The notes below the pieces were generated by a model. That model was not told the origin of the DNA. It searched no databases and saw only the letters and a program-made list of their open reading frames with translations. Below, piece by piece: positions 43,501 to 54,200 of a DNA stretch of 64,000 nt (position 1 is the first letter of the stretch; each line of letters begins with the position of its first letter). The DNA comes from Candidatus Fukatsuia endosymbiont of Tuberolachnus salignus. Its GTDB lineage: Bacteria > Pseudomonadota > Gammaproteobacteria > Enterobacterales > Enterobacteriaceae. Where the stretch lies: assembly GCF_964030845.1 (NCBI RefSeq), contig NZ_OZ034983.1, positions 2,356,001 through 2,420,000 on the forward strand, written 5' to 3'. The position numbers and the translations under genes were made by a program.

Positions 43501-44775
43501 CCTAGGGAGTAAAATACGACAGATTTTTTCTGTGCTCTCTATGGGAGGGATTTTTTGTAACGCATATCGCCGTGGATCACCGAGTGGCAATAGCATCGCT
43601 AAATGGGAAAAATTGACGTACTGGAGATACTCCCCAATTTTAGCGATGATTTTAGGCTGCAAGGTATCAATCACTGTATCCATCAGTGTTAAATGGCGTG
43701 AGATTTCTCTTTTTAACGATCTCTCGGTATGGACAGGAAGCCTATGGTGCTTAAAGGAGAGTTTTGATTGATCAGGGAACAGATAAGAAATGCGACCGTA
43801 CTTTTCCTCGCCATGCTGTAAAACTGGAATATTACGTTGTAGTACCGCTTCATCTACATCGGATCTGGAGACAGCTACCCTCAGTTTCACCTGTGGATCA
43901 TCCTCTTCGCCAATGAAGATCACTTCTGCGACAGTGCCGTCTCTGAGAGTGACGGTGTCACCGACTTCTTCTACTGACGCTTTTTTTTCACTGTTTTTAA
44001 TCATGACGTCATACTGAATATCATCCCCAAAAGGGGAACGGATGTGCTGTAAATGAAGGACGTCGGTAGCAGGGAGGCCAAATATTTCTAATGTAAATTG
44101 CCGATCGGTATCATCAAAACCGACCTGAGCAAAGACGTGTTCGCCATTTATCGTTGGAATTTTAACCATGCCGCCAACGTCTTCTCTACTAAAATAGCGA
44201 TTTGCTTTCCAGGTTGTCCCTTCTCGTTCTATTACCAGGGAAACGAGAGGCTTATTCAGTAATCTGCCGAAGGCCCTTCTTATGATCTCAGGTGCCTGAG
44301 TGCTTATCGATGCTTCATCAGCACCATCCTGGTTAATTTGTTGTGCCATCTCTAAAAAAAAAGGGTCACTTAATCTCGGTAACAGAATGAACCTAATCAC
44401 CTCGTCAAGCTTGGCACGTATTTTCACTTCATTCTCTGGAGAGATCCTCAGATCGGTTTGCCAGGGAATAGGGGGCTGCCAGGGAATGGGAATAGCATCA
44501 AGACCCAATACAGGCTGTGCCTGCTGAGGCGGCTGAGGAAATAACGGCGTAAGAAGGTTGACTTCTGGGCTATCGAGTAGTAGGGCGGTGATAATTTCAG
44601 TGATGGAGCCGAGTGAGTGTGATTGTTGTAAAATACCGGTAAAAATAGTAATAATATTTTGTTCAATGGGGGTTCTTATCCTGCTCGGGCCTGCGATTGC
44701 AGCCGCAGTTGAGTCTGTTTCATTTGCATCTACTTTTCTTCTTTTTGCTGGAGGAACTACTGAATTTTCTACCAT
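34588..44775 (-). CDS. Giant RTX protein with tandem N-terminal modules, intact C80 autoprotease and pore region
   Basis: 3,395 residues uninterrupted from ATG 44775; no clear Shine-Dalgarno. Regions: (1) ~170-1260, four copies of an unrecognised ~270-aa module (LNxPL.PL.IER..., NRxF..xDxGxMV, LQRNI, YGRxIYxFxDGS); the third copy is degenerate. (2) ~1340-1500, C80 cysteine protease with H1400 in FVGHGRG and C1451 in LTSCAL, the inositol-phosphate-triggered autoprocessing fold of MARTX/TcdB. (3) ~1600-1860, TcdA/TcdB-like hydrophobic pore region (AAFLFGGAAIAAAAGPVGIV). (4) ~1980-2250, charged helical stretch. (5) ~2330-3300, blocks of RTX nonapeptides (GGxGNDxLxG) at about 2765-2880, 2968-3088 and 3195-3272. 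The RTX tail implies calcium-dependent folding and probably type I secretion, but no exporter is in the window. It is divergent from a paralogue at 45213. Confidence 0.85.
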   Translation of the reverse strand: MVENSVVPPAKRRKVDANETDSTAAAIAGPSRIRTPIEQNIITIFTGILQQSHSLGSITEIITALLLDSPEVNLLTPLFPQPPQQAQPVLGLDAIPIPWQPPIPWQTDLRISPENEVKIRAKLDEVIRFILLPRLSDPFFLEMAQQINQDGADEASISTQAPEIIRRAFGRLLNKPLVSLVIEREGTTWKANRYFSREDVGGMVKIPTINGEHVFAQVGFDDTDRQFTLEIFGLPATDVLHLQHIRSPFGDDIQYDVMIKNSEKKASVEEVGDTVTLRDGTVAEVIFIGEEDDPQVKLRVAVSRSDVDEAVLQRNIPVLQHGEEKYGRISYLFPDQSKLSFKHHRLPVHTERSLKREISRHLTLMDTVIDTLQPKIIAKIGEYLQYVNFSHLAMLLPLGDPRRYALQKIPPIESTEKICRILLPRISDELLKKTVADTIRKEKHVFRNLDQFIAEQARASMDILLTAALAQPVIPLSIERKGDDLIMSRALSLADVGSMVKVSLAGGTTAFARVHFNPPSTTAVGLLPQLRGGYFHLELSGITGQLNFFQVKSPLENYQIRRRSANTEEETKIERAMERSPLSEAYSKWKLLNGTMATVISIGEGDNPFVELRIPKTTSRASLEQQGVLQDNIPLFINGKKSYGQAIYTFMDGSPAREWLTPPQDTGDIASQLQGEFDVAIANYRTKLKSVVVSKINQPTAYANDLKLVLNMIRGLLPPNSTASALAQLAPLVEILSSPEQKLKLHGWLTRVLNRIILPRLNNQVIERTLNEYLFDPNHIMIYGDTHTAIITKLLAYTLNEPLQPLFPIQAPGNDRWVMNRPLATEDIGRIFTLPKADGSTVPIRIADENGIIQIKPGQPAVTEQGSPIFPSPVLNGALTARITQTLPLDELLQPAYRVELRKALQATIDNFFLPSFSAAAAIRKLTTLLPFYLGALSLKTFVYSQKFPEGKSEQLITEIDRVIREVILPRLTTNTERALDTIVEQKIFDNSQYRDGQLKEFIAQQVTEIIKNTFIPLLKPNIEPLSVVRIDTDFGPILSLNRQVVEQDIGQKVTVQTATGKTLFAEVAYQDLPPMESRYDFLSETSVVDNNDLRNRFVLKISGVDNLDLEFPDYSQHAHTPLNPSTPQGAALQQFRATRIIYPFKYLPSLAEVINSTSHFPQLLLTASAVTKERNTRVSSVTYGEEFNLTQENGDVIAAKVTLIEKGENPFVHVQLQIPPPQEGQSAFLQRNILIKGRNERVVYGKAIYHFADGSTLSLWKQPLASRGSQVLPSVTEQIQKQLSPLFNDITADAPVNPVEDASVGLRALGSPQRDEVDRWTRPVVQQENADARGEEPRKSRVIIQLENDAESLRAAGDLASKYPKQTVIFQRDVQGKLRLVYRDPQSLLGELDLFFVGHGRGGKEDAHNNRTLAGYNAAELAEVAKQLCSTLATQYAVEQAVSKLVLTSCALVNDDHESGFLFDLAPELSKRGMVPTEIVGYSDEIKISRAEAERGIGHRHLVSGGKAELSARHARVSLTFDHKQHRYVSVVQNPLTVTDIAVLNQMGATLQGQPLSSEHLNDWQLFAKLKFTSRTWLRFFANLSPNAKVAKTVLSLLKRLRKRIESGVHHELLTLNRDSCLPVEAQRLLKMIGRHLQFSRDPQAPADTQLIPALHHQARTGWMRFNIGINRLSYASQIFGYVDGFMGLSALHETLASDTLTPTERRDLEYQRDWAWASFGYNGLADPLQTFLSRVAGSLAQQPVKGIAVNGLKLGLIKWGGAALSAGGLVFDVHTAIEAFTQASKEKDPARRRELYIEGGLAVAGAVVNLTVTAAFLFGGAAIAAAAGPVGIVLGAALLALGKIHSAVSAIQRLEEKITLSTEEKWANGWRNFWWQEFTADVQRRYAEAVQRPTDRFNFDGWLQQRAYHTLLDDPESAFYFYSRGRFDYSEHHYFKLKITPIHTMRPIRTTAVSGMLPIDLFNTVKIGTQEEMVRAKANFERQYDTTLVSFEVEKSDKYYFQPMALQDVDDIFDAVRWEHDYQRRLDAIHHQAAEYAQTHHYVAYTKALKLQEIDAEIETELYAKVYASLEFESESMAAATTRFYNNHYAAKTERSVDLWYQAQVEECLSHQDHCDNPTHGDEERARITAYHQEENRRKAHRDAINGYRKRPESAQIQATYRTVRAEHYANLHQKALEKIRQEVHDTLYRQKYHALSETLLRQYQPSGLNTVSMVARSSASHRADAAVVWDLRGGKDDVRGYKNRPNHFKTQPNGRYIGGQQADRFYLSAHTLDGAISTLNGGEDTPTDDGDMVILSGKPVNGWGYQVNLMEGTLNSLANEVSGRIEGGQIRLDPGRQQRVARLHNIENAIGHVQSNDYFTGNNQANYLSGQGGGHDILLGLAGNDILALANGRAEGGIGIDTYIIQQHLHAIDATVYVRDDDANKNSQVNQEYSVVKLEFSVNAIESILLVEQDQGRYQIQFVLTNKNGSHTTLLLQDAYQLSTDGLQLELLTNYNLRTDDGFVLYDPQGEQNRGWPKVIKRPADGHWRLPVIAVEYVAQLDESHRDFFRRPLEAGEQIQLKQINGQGTVTVNGTERVLPPFLQLRLQDTEHSDDIRGDQHNNVLNSLYGDDKLTGGTGTDIYNIAHHAKNHRVVTINNDDARYPSRSTHDLSDQAALSPDVIVLHSVSIDQFNRLRREEDDLILCANTPDQRIGVLEIKIKLFFTAPRYRHLVVVDRYGNDYALDIDEHGQAYLGQKKSEIQATQGSDTIELSGAVTLPNNTFDALGGNDIIIDKSRGNRTIHGSAGDDEIRVIPYANGNPMWDPKQNPQAPALFEGKKTFYGGEGNDKLYGGSDNDRLDGGADDDILQGNKGNDHLAGGTGSDLYLYQSGDGDDEIEDIKGIDTLVLLPGITRQQILLRRVHNDLQIVIVPKAGDKNDAINIITVKNHFLSTDHQLEIIRLEQQDYHVSELLATTVRIVGDATNNDMRGDEQNNWQEGGAGDDHLYGLSGNDSLFGEVGNDYLYGGEGNDRLFGGIGNDRLEGEAGDDLLDGGVGHDRLYGGAGNDILLGGTGDDILDGSTGNDGLFGGIGNDTYLYRLGDGEDEIEDSEGRNLLRLEGIALADLWLYKKAEHLNIVIAGREGRQPGLIKLKNHFRPQGTQLATVEVTGTSYSIATLMQAIADHYYNTALHTGSPSPVIGTPLLSRTGNHYIAGGTDKNKVIDTGKTNTWLRGGPRQDELIGGEGNNWLDAGEGNDYLLGGKGDDWLLGGQGNDTYTFRRGDGHDVIEDSHGDNTVKFIADITPQDLQFTQEGNDLLIQLSDRENSIRVKNHFLSPSHGIHLIKVGETRLSREDITQRTKPTFNESNGYQRLIQAMGALSGNPIETSFTPTLLNSSLSHHRLTPSIASVP

Positions 44776-45212
44776 GATCTATTTATAAATGCATTCCCTT
44801 TGCGAATAGACTTCCGCACTCTTTCCGCATTTATCCTTAAATTTGAAAGTTATTTTTAATGCCGGAGTAATATAATATCTGCGTTACGGGGAGCTAGCAA
44901 TCCTCATGTACTCGCATAGACACCACGGTTTCTGCCCGCAAAGCGCCTTGGCTCCGCATAACGAACGACGGTTTTGCAAGAAGTCTATTTAATGAAAATA
45001 ATAAATTTTAATAAATAATCCAAATGAGTTTGAGTTATATTTTTTCCATTGACTCAATGTTTAACTAATTTTATCTCTGAGTTCGTGCCTGAGAGGCATT
45101 GCGTTTCCTTTTTAAATCCGTCTCAGGTTAAATAAAATTACTCTTCACATTATAAGGATGAATGCTGAAAGTGTGTGTGTGTACGCAAACGGAATGTATT
45201 CGCAGATAAACT
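44776..45212. other. Divergent intergenic region between the two giant genes
   Basis: It holds dispersed repeat copy 5 (44880-44986) and otherwise AT-rich sequence. Promoters for both giant genes should be here, but none can be named with confidence. A short GT run lies at about 45172-45181. No gene is supported. Confidence 0.5.
44880..44986 (+). repeat. Dispersed intergenic repeat, copy 5 (longest)
   Basis: This copy has both halves: GCAATCCTCATGTACTCG (shared with copy 1) and GCGCCTTGGCTCCGCATAAC followed by GAACGACGGTTTTGCAAGAA (shared with copies 2 and 4). It links the otherwise partial copies into one family. Confidence 0.7.
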
Positions 45213-48200
45213 ATGAAAAAAGCGTTGGCCTCTTTTTTAGGAATACGAGTAAAAAAAAATAAAACTGTGTTGGTTGCAGAGAGCAGCACCGAGGGTGGGT
45301 ACAGTAACAGTGTGGTGGAAAGCCTACCCGAAGCCGGTTCTAGCGGTACGGCAATCGTTGGTGAAAATAGAACTAAATTTATCGCTATCTTTACTGAGAT
45401 TTTGCTAGACCCCCAACAGCTCGGCTCCACGGCAGAGATCATCACCAGCCTGTTGCCTGATAGCCCACAAGCAAAGGAAATGGGAAGATTACTTCTCATC
45501 GAAAAGCAAGGCACTCGCGTGAGTCAGAGAGGAAGCGTGACTGATCAGTCCGCTATCCGTTATGACAGCCTCCCGCAAGAAACCGTAGAGCACCTTCGAA
45601 CCCAAGTTAACAGTATCATCCGGTCTATCATCTTACCGCGCATCAACGAGACACAGCTGCAAGAGGTGATAAGGCAAGTCAGCGTGGAGGGAGAATGGGA
45701 TGAAGCAGCCCTCAGAAGCCGCTCAGCTGAAATCATTCGTAGCTCATTAGCAACATGGCTGAATCAGTCTCCTCTTCCTCTACAAATAATACGCAAAGAA
45801 AGTACCTGGCAAATCAACCGGTGTTTGACTCAACAAGATATTGGTAGCCTGGTTGCATTTCCGATAAAAAGCGGAAAAATCTTACTAGCACGTGTGGTCT
45901 TTGAGAATGAACAATTTCGTTTAAAATTATCCGGTGTTAATCAGGAGGAATACCTCACCACTGCAACCGTACAGCCTCCCTTATTAACGACACCATACCC
46001 CATAAAAATGATAAAAAATGGACAAAAAGAGCCGATACTAAGAATTGGGCACGCATTGAGTCTTGCGTTAGAAACGGATGTGACTGCCTTTTCAATAACA
46101 GTCAGGGTTGTCTCAATTGAAAAAGTGGTGGGGAAAAATCCGTTAGTGCGATTAGAGATACCTTACCTATTCGATAATCAGCAAGCATCGTTACCTGCCC
46201 ATGTTGCTATTTTACAAGATGGCAAAGAAACCTACGGCGAAGTGATTTATCAATTTCCCGATAAATCTGAATTCTCTCCCCTGGCACCGGTCTCTCATAC
46301 CAAGTCCGAGGAAACAACCCTATCTGCTACACAACATATTACAGAACAGTTACAACTGGACACTATTTTAAAACGTTTTCACATAACATCTGCGGTTGTC
46401 CGCAAGATTTTACGGCCTCCTGTAGATAGCGCGACCATCGCAGCCATGATCGCCGGCCTGCAACCACAGAGTTTAACCGTGCCAACGCTGGTTGATGCAA
46501 TTAACTTAATGAGTGTGCAACAGAAAGAAAGTCTGGCAAAACAAGTTTATGATATTGCCAGTGATAGTGTTTTGCTCCGAGCCGATAGACGCTTATTAAA
46601 TGAAACACTGGATCAGCATGCCGCTGATTTTAATCAACCCATGAATAGGTCAAATGAGCAATTTATTGACCAACAGGCCAATAAGATCATTAGGATATTA
46701 TTCACCAAAGCGCTCAATGAACCCCTTATCCCCCTTCGTATCAGCCTCTCAAAAGATGAAACCTATTGGCAAACCAATCGCCATTTTACGCAACAAGATC
46801 TGGGTAGCATGGTGCAGGTGACAACAAAAAAAGGTAAAACCGTTTTTGCACGTATTGCTAGAGATGACAGAGACACGGCTTTGCCTGCTAATAAGGCCCG
46901 TATTGAATTAAGAATTTCAGGTGTTAACGCGGATACTGTTAAAGAGTTGAACGACAGTAGCCGAATAGTACAAAAAATACGATCAGATTTCGTGGATAGC
47001 GATCACGTCCCCGCCCCAGTAGAGGTATTAGATTGTATACGAATGAGAGAAAGCCTTGTAGTAGAAGACAAGGCGGTCACTCAAGGAGAGACATTTACAT
47101 TTAAATTAACAGAAAGCAAAAGTATCCAGATAGAAGTCTCTTCAATCGGCGACCACGAAAAAAATCCATTTGTGCGTTTGAAGACGCCAATCCTATCCGC
47201 TGATGAAAAAATCTGGTTACAACGCAATATTCTCGTGATGCACAACGGAGAAGAGATCTACGGGCGGGCCATTTACCAATTTCCAGACGGTAGCGAATTA
47301 TCTTTCTGGGATCCGCGGCCACCGGTTAACAGCGAGCAGTCATTGGAAACAGAGATCGAAAGCCGTCTTAATATGACTGATTGGATGATAAAATCTCACG
47401 TCTCCTCTATCGTTCAACAGATTCAAAAAACGCTACAGGATCCTGCGACTTTGCTTGGCAAATTACTGCCAAATGCCAACCATACGAAACTACTAAGGTT
47501 GCAACAATTAATTAACGTTAAACAGCTGACTGTACGGATAACACAACCCCTGTTAGCTAAAATTTATCACCTGATGCAGAACATTATCGCGCCACTAATT
47601 GATACCGGATCCTTAGAAAAAAGGGTAGAGCAAAACGCCCTGCAAGCGAAAGCCTCGTACTTGCCTGAAGAAAGCGCACAATTTATTCAGCAACAAGCCA
47701 CTCACTTTATCAACGGGATATTAACTGATCCACTCCATTCCCCTCTTTCACCCCTTTCCCCGTTACAAGTCACCAAAAAAGAGACTCATTGGCAAATCAA
47801 TCGTAATTTTAGCATCAATGATATAGGTACTATGGTAGCTATCCCACTGCTTGATGAGAAAACGGTATTTGCACGAATAAATTTTAATAACCTAACACAG
47901 CGTTTCACGCTACGCATATCAGGTGTCCCAAATTGGAATGATTTTGGAAGCCTGAGACAAAAACTTCGGCCCCCCTTCGGTGAAGAATATCTGCTAGAAA
48001 GAAGAGAGGGAGTCTCAGAAAAAGAAATAAAAAAAGTAGGGGATACTTTTACGCTGTTCGGTGGCACTAAAGCACAAGTCGACTCAATAGGTAAAGGAAA
48101 GAACCCCTTTGTTACGCTCAAGGTGCCAAAACTTAGAGCTGATCTGGAAATTGCAGGGGTACTACAACGAAATATTTCCATTAATCTCAATGGAAGAAAA

Positions 48201-51200
48201 GACTACGGGCGTGTTATCTACCAATTTTCCGATAACACTCAATTATCTTTTTGGGATCAGGATCAACAACAACCGGTTGTTGAGACAATGGCCTCTCTGA
48301 CAGAGCAGCTAACAGCGGAAGCAAACAAGGTTTTAACCCGTTTTCGTTCAACACTTTGGTTCACGATCATTGACGCCATTCGACCTTCTGATTTCCGGCA
48401 AAGCACGCATTTAGCCGTAAATATGCTGGCTGGCATGTTACCCCTTGATATGCCAGCATTAGTATTGGCAAACTCGCGGAGTTTAACCGATTCTTTTCCA
48501 GAAGAAACCATCCTACTAAAAGAGAAGATTGATGAAATAGTCCAAAGGCTGATGTTACCCAGGCTAAAGGCGAAGCTATTAACCAGTGCACTGGATGACT
48601 ATTTTTCGGATAGTGATACAACGAAACCCGCGCGGCCGGAGCAAGTGTTCCTTGACCAAGAAGTGGCGAAAATTGTTAGAAAATTATTCACAAAAGCCAT
48701 GAATGAGCCGCTTATCCCCCTCAATATAGAACGACAAAAGGGGGTTTTACAAGCCAATCGGCATTTTTCCCAAGAAGATATTGGTCATATGGTGGCCCTG
48801 CCAGGGGGCGATGGCAACAGTCAATTTGCTCAGGTAATATACGAAAATAATCGATTTAGCTTAAAAGTCTCTGGTGCCGCTCCGAGCATGGCTGCCCAAC
48901 CTCAGGCAAATATTGCTATCAGTGTGCCCTTTATAAAAGTTAGCTACCCCGTATTGATGGAAGAAACACGGCAATCGGCAGTGATAGAACAGGAAGGACA
49001 AAAGTTAAACATTGGCATCACCAGACAAGATCAAAACGGTAATGCTCTCCCCTTTGCAATCAAGGCAGAGGTTATCTCAATCGGTTCCGAAGAAAATCCA
49101 CTCGTACAGTTGAGGGCATATCCCCAATCAGAAAGTGATAAAAATTTATTACAACGTATGATTACTGTGCAGCAAAATGGCAGAGAAATCAGCCGAAGGG
49201 TCCATTATCTCTTTGCCGATGGTACAGAGTCATCTTTCTGGAACAAGGCTGAGCCTGCCACCACAGCGACAGTGTTAACAGAAAAGATCAGAGAGTCTTT
49301 ACAACTGGAGACTTTTTTGAAGCAGGCTCATACCCATCTTTTCAAGCTGAAAGTTCTCGAAAAAATTGCAAATATTTTACAGCCCTCCACAGACACCGCT
49401 TCCGCCGTGGATAAACTCATCACGCTATTTCCGTTTAACTTACAAATAGTAGGACTCAAACCGTTACTCAATTCGGGGCGAGTGTCTGCTGATCTGAGTC
49501 AGCAACTCAAATCCCAGATTGATACTATTTTCAGCGAGGTCATCCCACTGAGGTTAACCCAAAGTACGGAAGATGCATTCAACAACATGGTGAATCAATA
49601 TACACCCGATTATGCACAATATGACAGTGAGCAGCGGGAAAACGCGATTAACCAACAGGCGAAGGTCATTATTCAACAACTCTTGGTCGCCTCATTGAGT
49701 GATTCTGTGCCCCCCCTTCGTATTGAACGGCAAGGAAACCAGTTAACATTAAATCGGCGTTTTACTCAGCAAGACATTGATCGCATGATTACCGTACCCA
49801 CGGCGACCGGCAAACGAGTTTTTGCACGTATAGCGAGTACGCCTGATGGAAATTTTGAACTGGCCATATCAGGTGTCGATGATCGTGTCATCGAATTCCC
49901 TCGTACCAGGATATCAGTCCCTTTATTAAAAGATCCGTACCGGATAAATACCAGGGCAGGCCATATAGGGGGAGTAGTAAACCAGGGAGCAGAGTTCAAC
50001 ATTCGATTAAACAGTGAGCGCACTATAAGAGCAAAAGTTATTTCGCTTGGAGACGAAAAAGACTCTCGTGTGCTGATAAAAATCCCTAACCTGTCTATGG
50101 ATGAAAGAAAATCGTTACAACGCAATGTTCTCGTTATGAAAAATGAGGTAGAAACGTATAGCGGGATCCGTTACCAATTTGCGGACGGTACCGAGTTCTC
50201 CTACCCGTATCCGCCTACCGCTGAAGAAACACTTGCCCCTTCTGATAGCATGACAAAACCTATGGCAAGGCAAATTCTAGAAAACCTCAATCCCGTTTTG
50301 CAAAAATTATTAACCCTTTCAGACTCCCGCGATTATAGCCCTGTCGGGCAAGAGAACGCTGATGGCGGAACAAGAGTGACCGATAACGTCGCCCGAGTGA
50401 GTGATCAACCCGTCAGGCATCGCTTTTATGCTCATGAAATAGCGGTGATCGATCCGCAGGATGAAGAGGCGATGACGGCGGCTTGTCGATGGTTAAGAGA
50501 GGATCCAACACATAGGGAGATTAGCGATATAAATTACCACCGCTATTCACCGAATGGCAATCCCGTGGAAGGAGAGGAGGCAGAGTCAGCACGTCAAACG
50601 CTGAGACAAAAAATATCGTCTTTACTGGCTGAGCAACAAGTGCGGATACTTTTTGTGGGGGAAACCCAGTCGTTTTCATCGCCCGAGACTCGGCAAAGGA
50701 TTGGTCGTTTTATTAATCCACTGGTAACCGATGTGGTTAATGTCGCCCATTTACAGGTGGCATTGGGTAAAATTATTTACGGAAACAGTCAACCTCATAC
50801 CGAAGTCGCTATTGATTATACTGCGCCACTTGCTGTTTCCGCTGAGGGCGCTATCCAGGTGCAACCGCTTGTTCTACAACCTAGCGTACCTCGTCCAAGG
50901 GGCCTACCCGGAGGAAATAGCGCCTATGCTGATCCCCTGTCTTCAATCCCGCTTCCTTCTCCCGTGGTGGATCGTACCGATCTCACTACCCGACTGCAGC
51001 GGGTTATCGCACTCATGGAGGCGCTGCACGCCAATACGTTAACCCTCGATACGCTGGATGCCCAGCAACGTCTTGACCTGGCCGATTTTTTCCCTGATGC
51101 CGACGGCGCCTTTGATGAAAGGAAGATCTCTGCCTTCACCACTGACGCGCGCCATTTTTCCCGCTGGCATAACGATGTAAAACAGCTGTTGCAATTACCG

Positions 51201-54200
51201 GATACCCATGCTCAGCTCGCTCACTTGACGGGTGAACACGCGTTGGCGCGCAGTCAAGAATGGAACAGGCAGCAAATCAGTGCTATCACGGCATGGAAAG
51301 GCGTTGAGGCCGAACAGGGCGTCAACGTGCAGCTCGCGCCACAGGCGTTATTTATCGAGGACAATAGCCGGTACGCACAGGCGGCGGCCACTGCCACAGG
51401 ACTTGCCTGGTTGGATGCACAAACACAAGGCGGGCAGGCCAGTGAGCATTACCTGAAGGGCCTCAATACTTACGCCACGCTCAACGAGCTGCGCGCTCAG
51501 GATCCCCTTTCTGACAATGACGTCAAGCAAGTGCAACAATTCCGCCGGCTGTTCGAGGGGTTGCTCGCGACACCTGACGCGCATCCCTCGATTTTTGGCC
51601 GACAACCGTTGCCCGTGACGCACGCGGATATGACGCCCGGCCAGTATCTATTAAAAATCGATCAGCAAATCCTGGCGCTTTCTGTCAAAGAGAACGGCCA
51701 CTTTACGCTTTATCACCCCAATGTAGGCGCGATGCACATCACGGGGGCGGATGTCAGTCAAAACCGACGGGTACTTGAGACGACCTTGCGTCACCACATG
51801 GCGCCCTCCACGGCAGTCACCTTGTACAAAGTCGATCTGACCGCCGCCCGTGCGCAATTCTCGGGGCTAAGGCAACTGCAGACGCTACTCGGCGAGTATA
51901 AACCCGAAGCACAACGCCTGGCCGCTGCCCCTGATATTACCCTGAGCGCGGTCCCGATAGCCGTCGTGGTACTCCATAAAATGGGGGCCCGCATCGACGG
52001 TAAGCCCTTTTCAGTCGATCATCTCCAACGCCTCTCACCACAACAGGTGGCGGAGCAACTGCGTTTTGATGCCCAAAAATTGGCGCGTTATCTGCACCAG
52101 GCTGATTACAGTACCGTTGAAGCACAACAGGCCGTGCGTTTCCTCCGGCAGCAAATACCGGCGGAAGGCAGTATGGAAAATCGCCTCATCGACAGCGGCA
52201 ATCCCGCCGCAAAAGCCAGTGTGCTGGCGCAGCTGGATGCGATCCGACAGCAGGTGACCTTCAGGCCACAGCCGACGGCGGGCAGCCAGGCGACCAAGCT
52301 GGTGTTAGACATTGCACCAACACTGGGCGACACGCTAAAAAGCGTGCCGATAGCCGGCAGGGCGCGTCTGCAGCGCTTTACCAGCCGCGCGGGCGGCACC
52401 ATGCAAGGCTACGGCTACCTGCGTTCATTGAGCGATCTAACCAAATATAACCGGCGACTGCAAAATCAATCCTTACCCCCCGCACAAAGAGAACAGCTGA
52501 CACGAGAAAGGGATATGGCCCTGTTTGCACTGAGTTCCAACATGGCGATTGATCTCACCCAAGAGGGGCTCGGCATTTGGGGCAGTCGTCTGACCCAGAT
52601 GGGCCTGCAGTCAGGCTTCAAACTGCAGTTGGCTCGCTTTGGCGGCCCGGCGCTCGGCGTCTTATCCAGCGGTTTTGACTTCTACCAGGCATTCCGTGCT
52701 TTCAGTCAGCTCGCCACCACCACCGATCCGACATTGCGCCAAGATTTGATCGTCGAAGGGTCTTTATCGCTCACCGGCGCGCTGGTAAGCATCGGCGTCC
52801 CCCTTGCTTTTGCACTTGGCGGCGGCGCCGCCGCGGTAGCCGGCCCGGTGGGATTGGCCTTCGGGGCGGCGCTGCTCTTAGCTGGCGGCATTTATTCGGC
52901 AGTCCGTGAAGTGGACGAGATCAAAAAAATCGTCAAATTAGACGGGTGGGAAACCTTTCAAGCCGGGGTATTGGCCTTTACCGGGCAAGATCAGACGCCG
53001 GAGGTGGAAAACCAGGTAACGGCCTACCAGCTAAAAGAGGAGGCAGAGGAAGCACTGACCGCCCGATTGGAACAGGCTGCTAAAACCGTATTACGGGCTA
53101 ACATCAACATTGAGACCCTGTACCTCAGCCGAGGGGTCGTCAAGCTGAACCCCCTCCCTTATCGGCGGATCGTGGCGACAGACATCGCCAAGGGCGAGCA
53201 CATCATACGTGACCGCATCCCCCCGACAGCAATACCGTCATCAGACGCCATGCAACAAGAGGCGGCCAGCTACGCCATGCGGTATAGCAGAGGAAACAGG
53301 GTATTGACCTTCCAACAAAGCGAAGGGAAAGCCGTCGTGAGACTGGAAGAATATTCACTAAACTACTACCTGCCTTACGCGGAGGGGGTCGACGAGGTCG
53401 TTGATCTGAATGATGAGGACGCGCGTCTGCCCGCGACCGTGCTAAAAAAACCCTTTATCGGCGCGGACCAGCCGGTAGGGTCCTTTGTTGCGACGGCCGA
53501 TCACCCCTTGCCCACGGTGAGCTTGAATCCCTTACAAAATGATACGCGCGCAATCAGTATCGATATTGACCATGATGGTCACCGTGAGCTCGCCTTTTAT
53601 TCTATTGATGGGTTCTATTTCCTAAAATCTGATGGGAAAGGCGGTTATGGGACTCAACAGCGTATCGATAGCATCGTGCCGCTGATCTGGCCGACAATAA
53701 GAACGACGGTCGGGGATATCAACGGGGATGGATGGGACGATATGGTGGCCGTCGGCGACAGTAGCGACCCGGTACAGATTTTTTTAGCCCATAAAAACGG
53801 GGCCTTTGCCCGTCGCGAGCAATCAAACGGCCTGCAGCGGTCATTTTTAAGTGACGCCCCCCCCGGTGTTACTGGACGTGGATAAAGACGGCCGGGCGGA
53901 TTTTGTGTCATTTACACGAGACGTTAGCCGCGACAGCAGCGGGCTAGGCCATGTCAACATCAGTTATGGCAAACCCGTGAAGGCCGACGATGCGCTGGCC
54001 GCCGCCGCCGGTATTTTTGAACCCGCGCAGTCAATGGCGCTTTCCACGTTATACCCCGCGTCCGTCCCCGCGTCTGTGGCGGCCTATCTTCATCGTGTGG
54101 TCGGCGATATTGATGGCGATGGTGATGACGATATTGTTTCCATCACCAAAACAGGGGACCTCTACACGCTCTTGAGCAGCGGCAATCGCCAGATGCCTTT

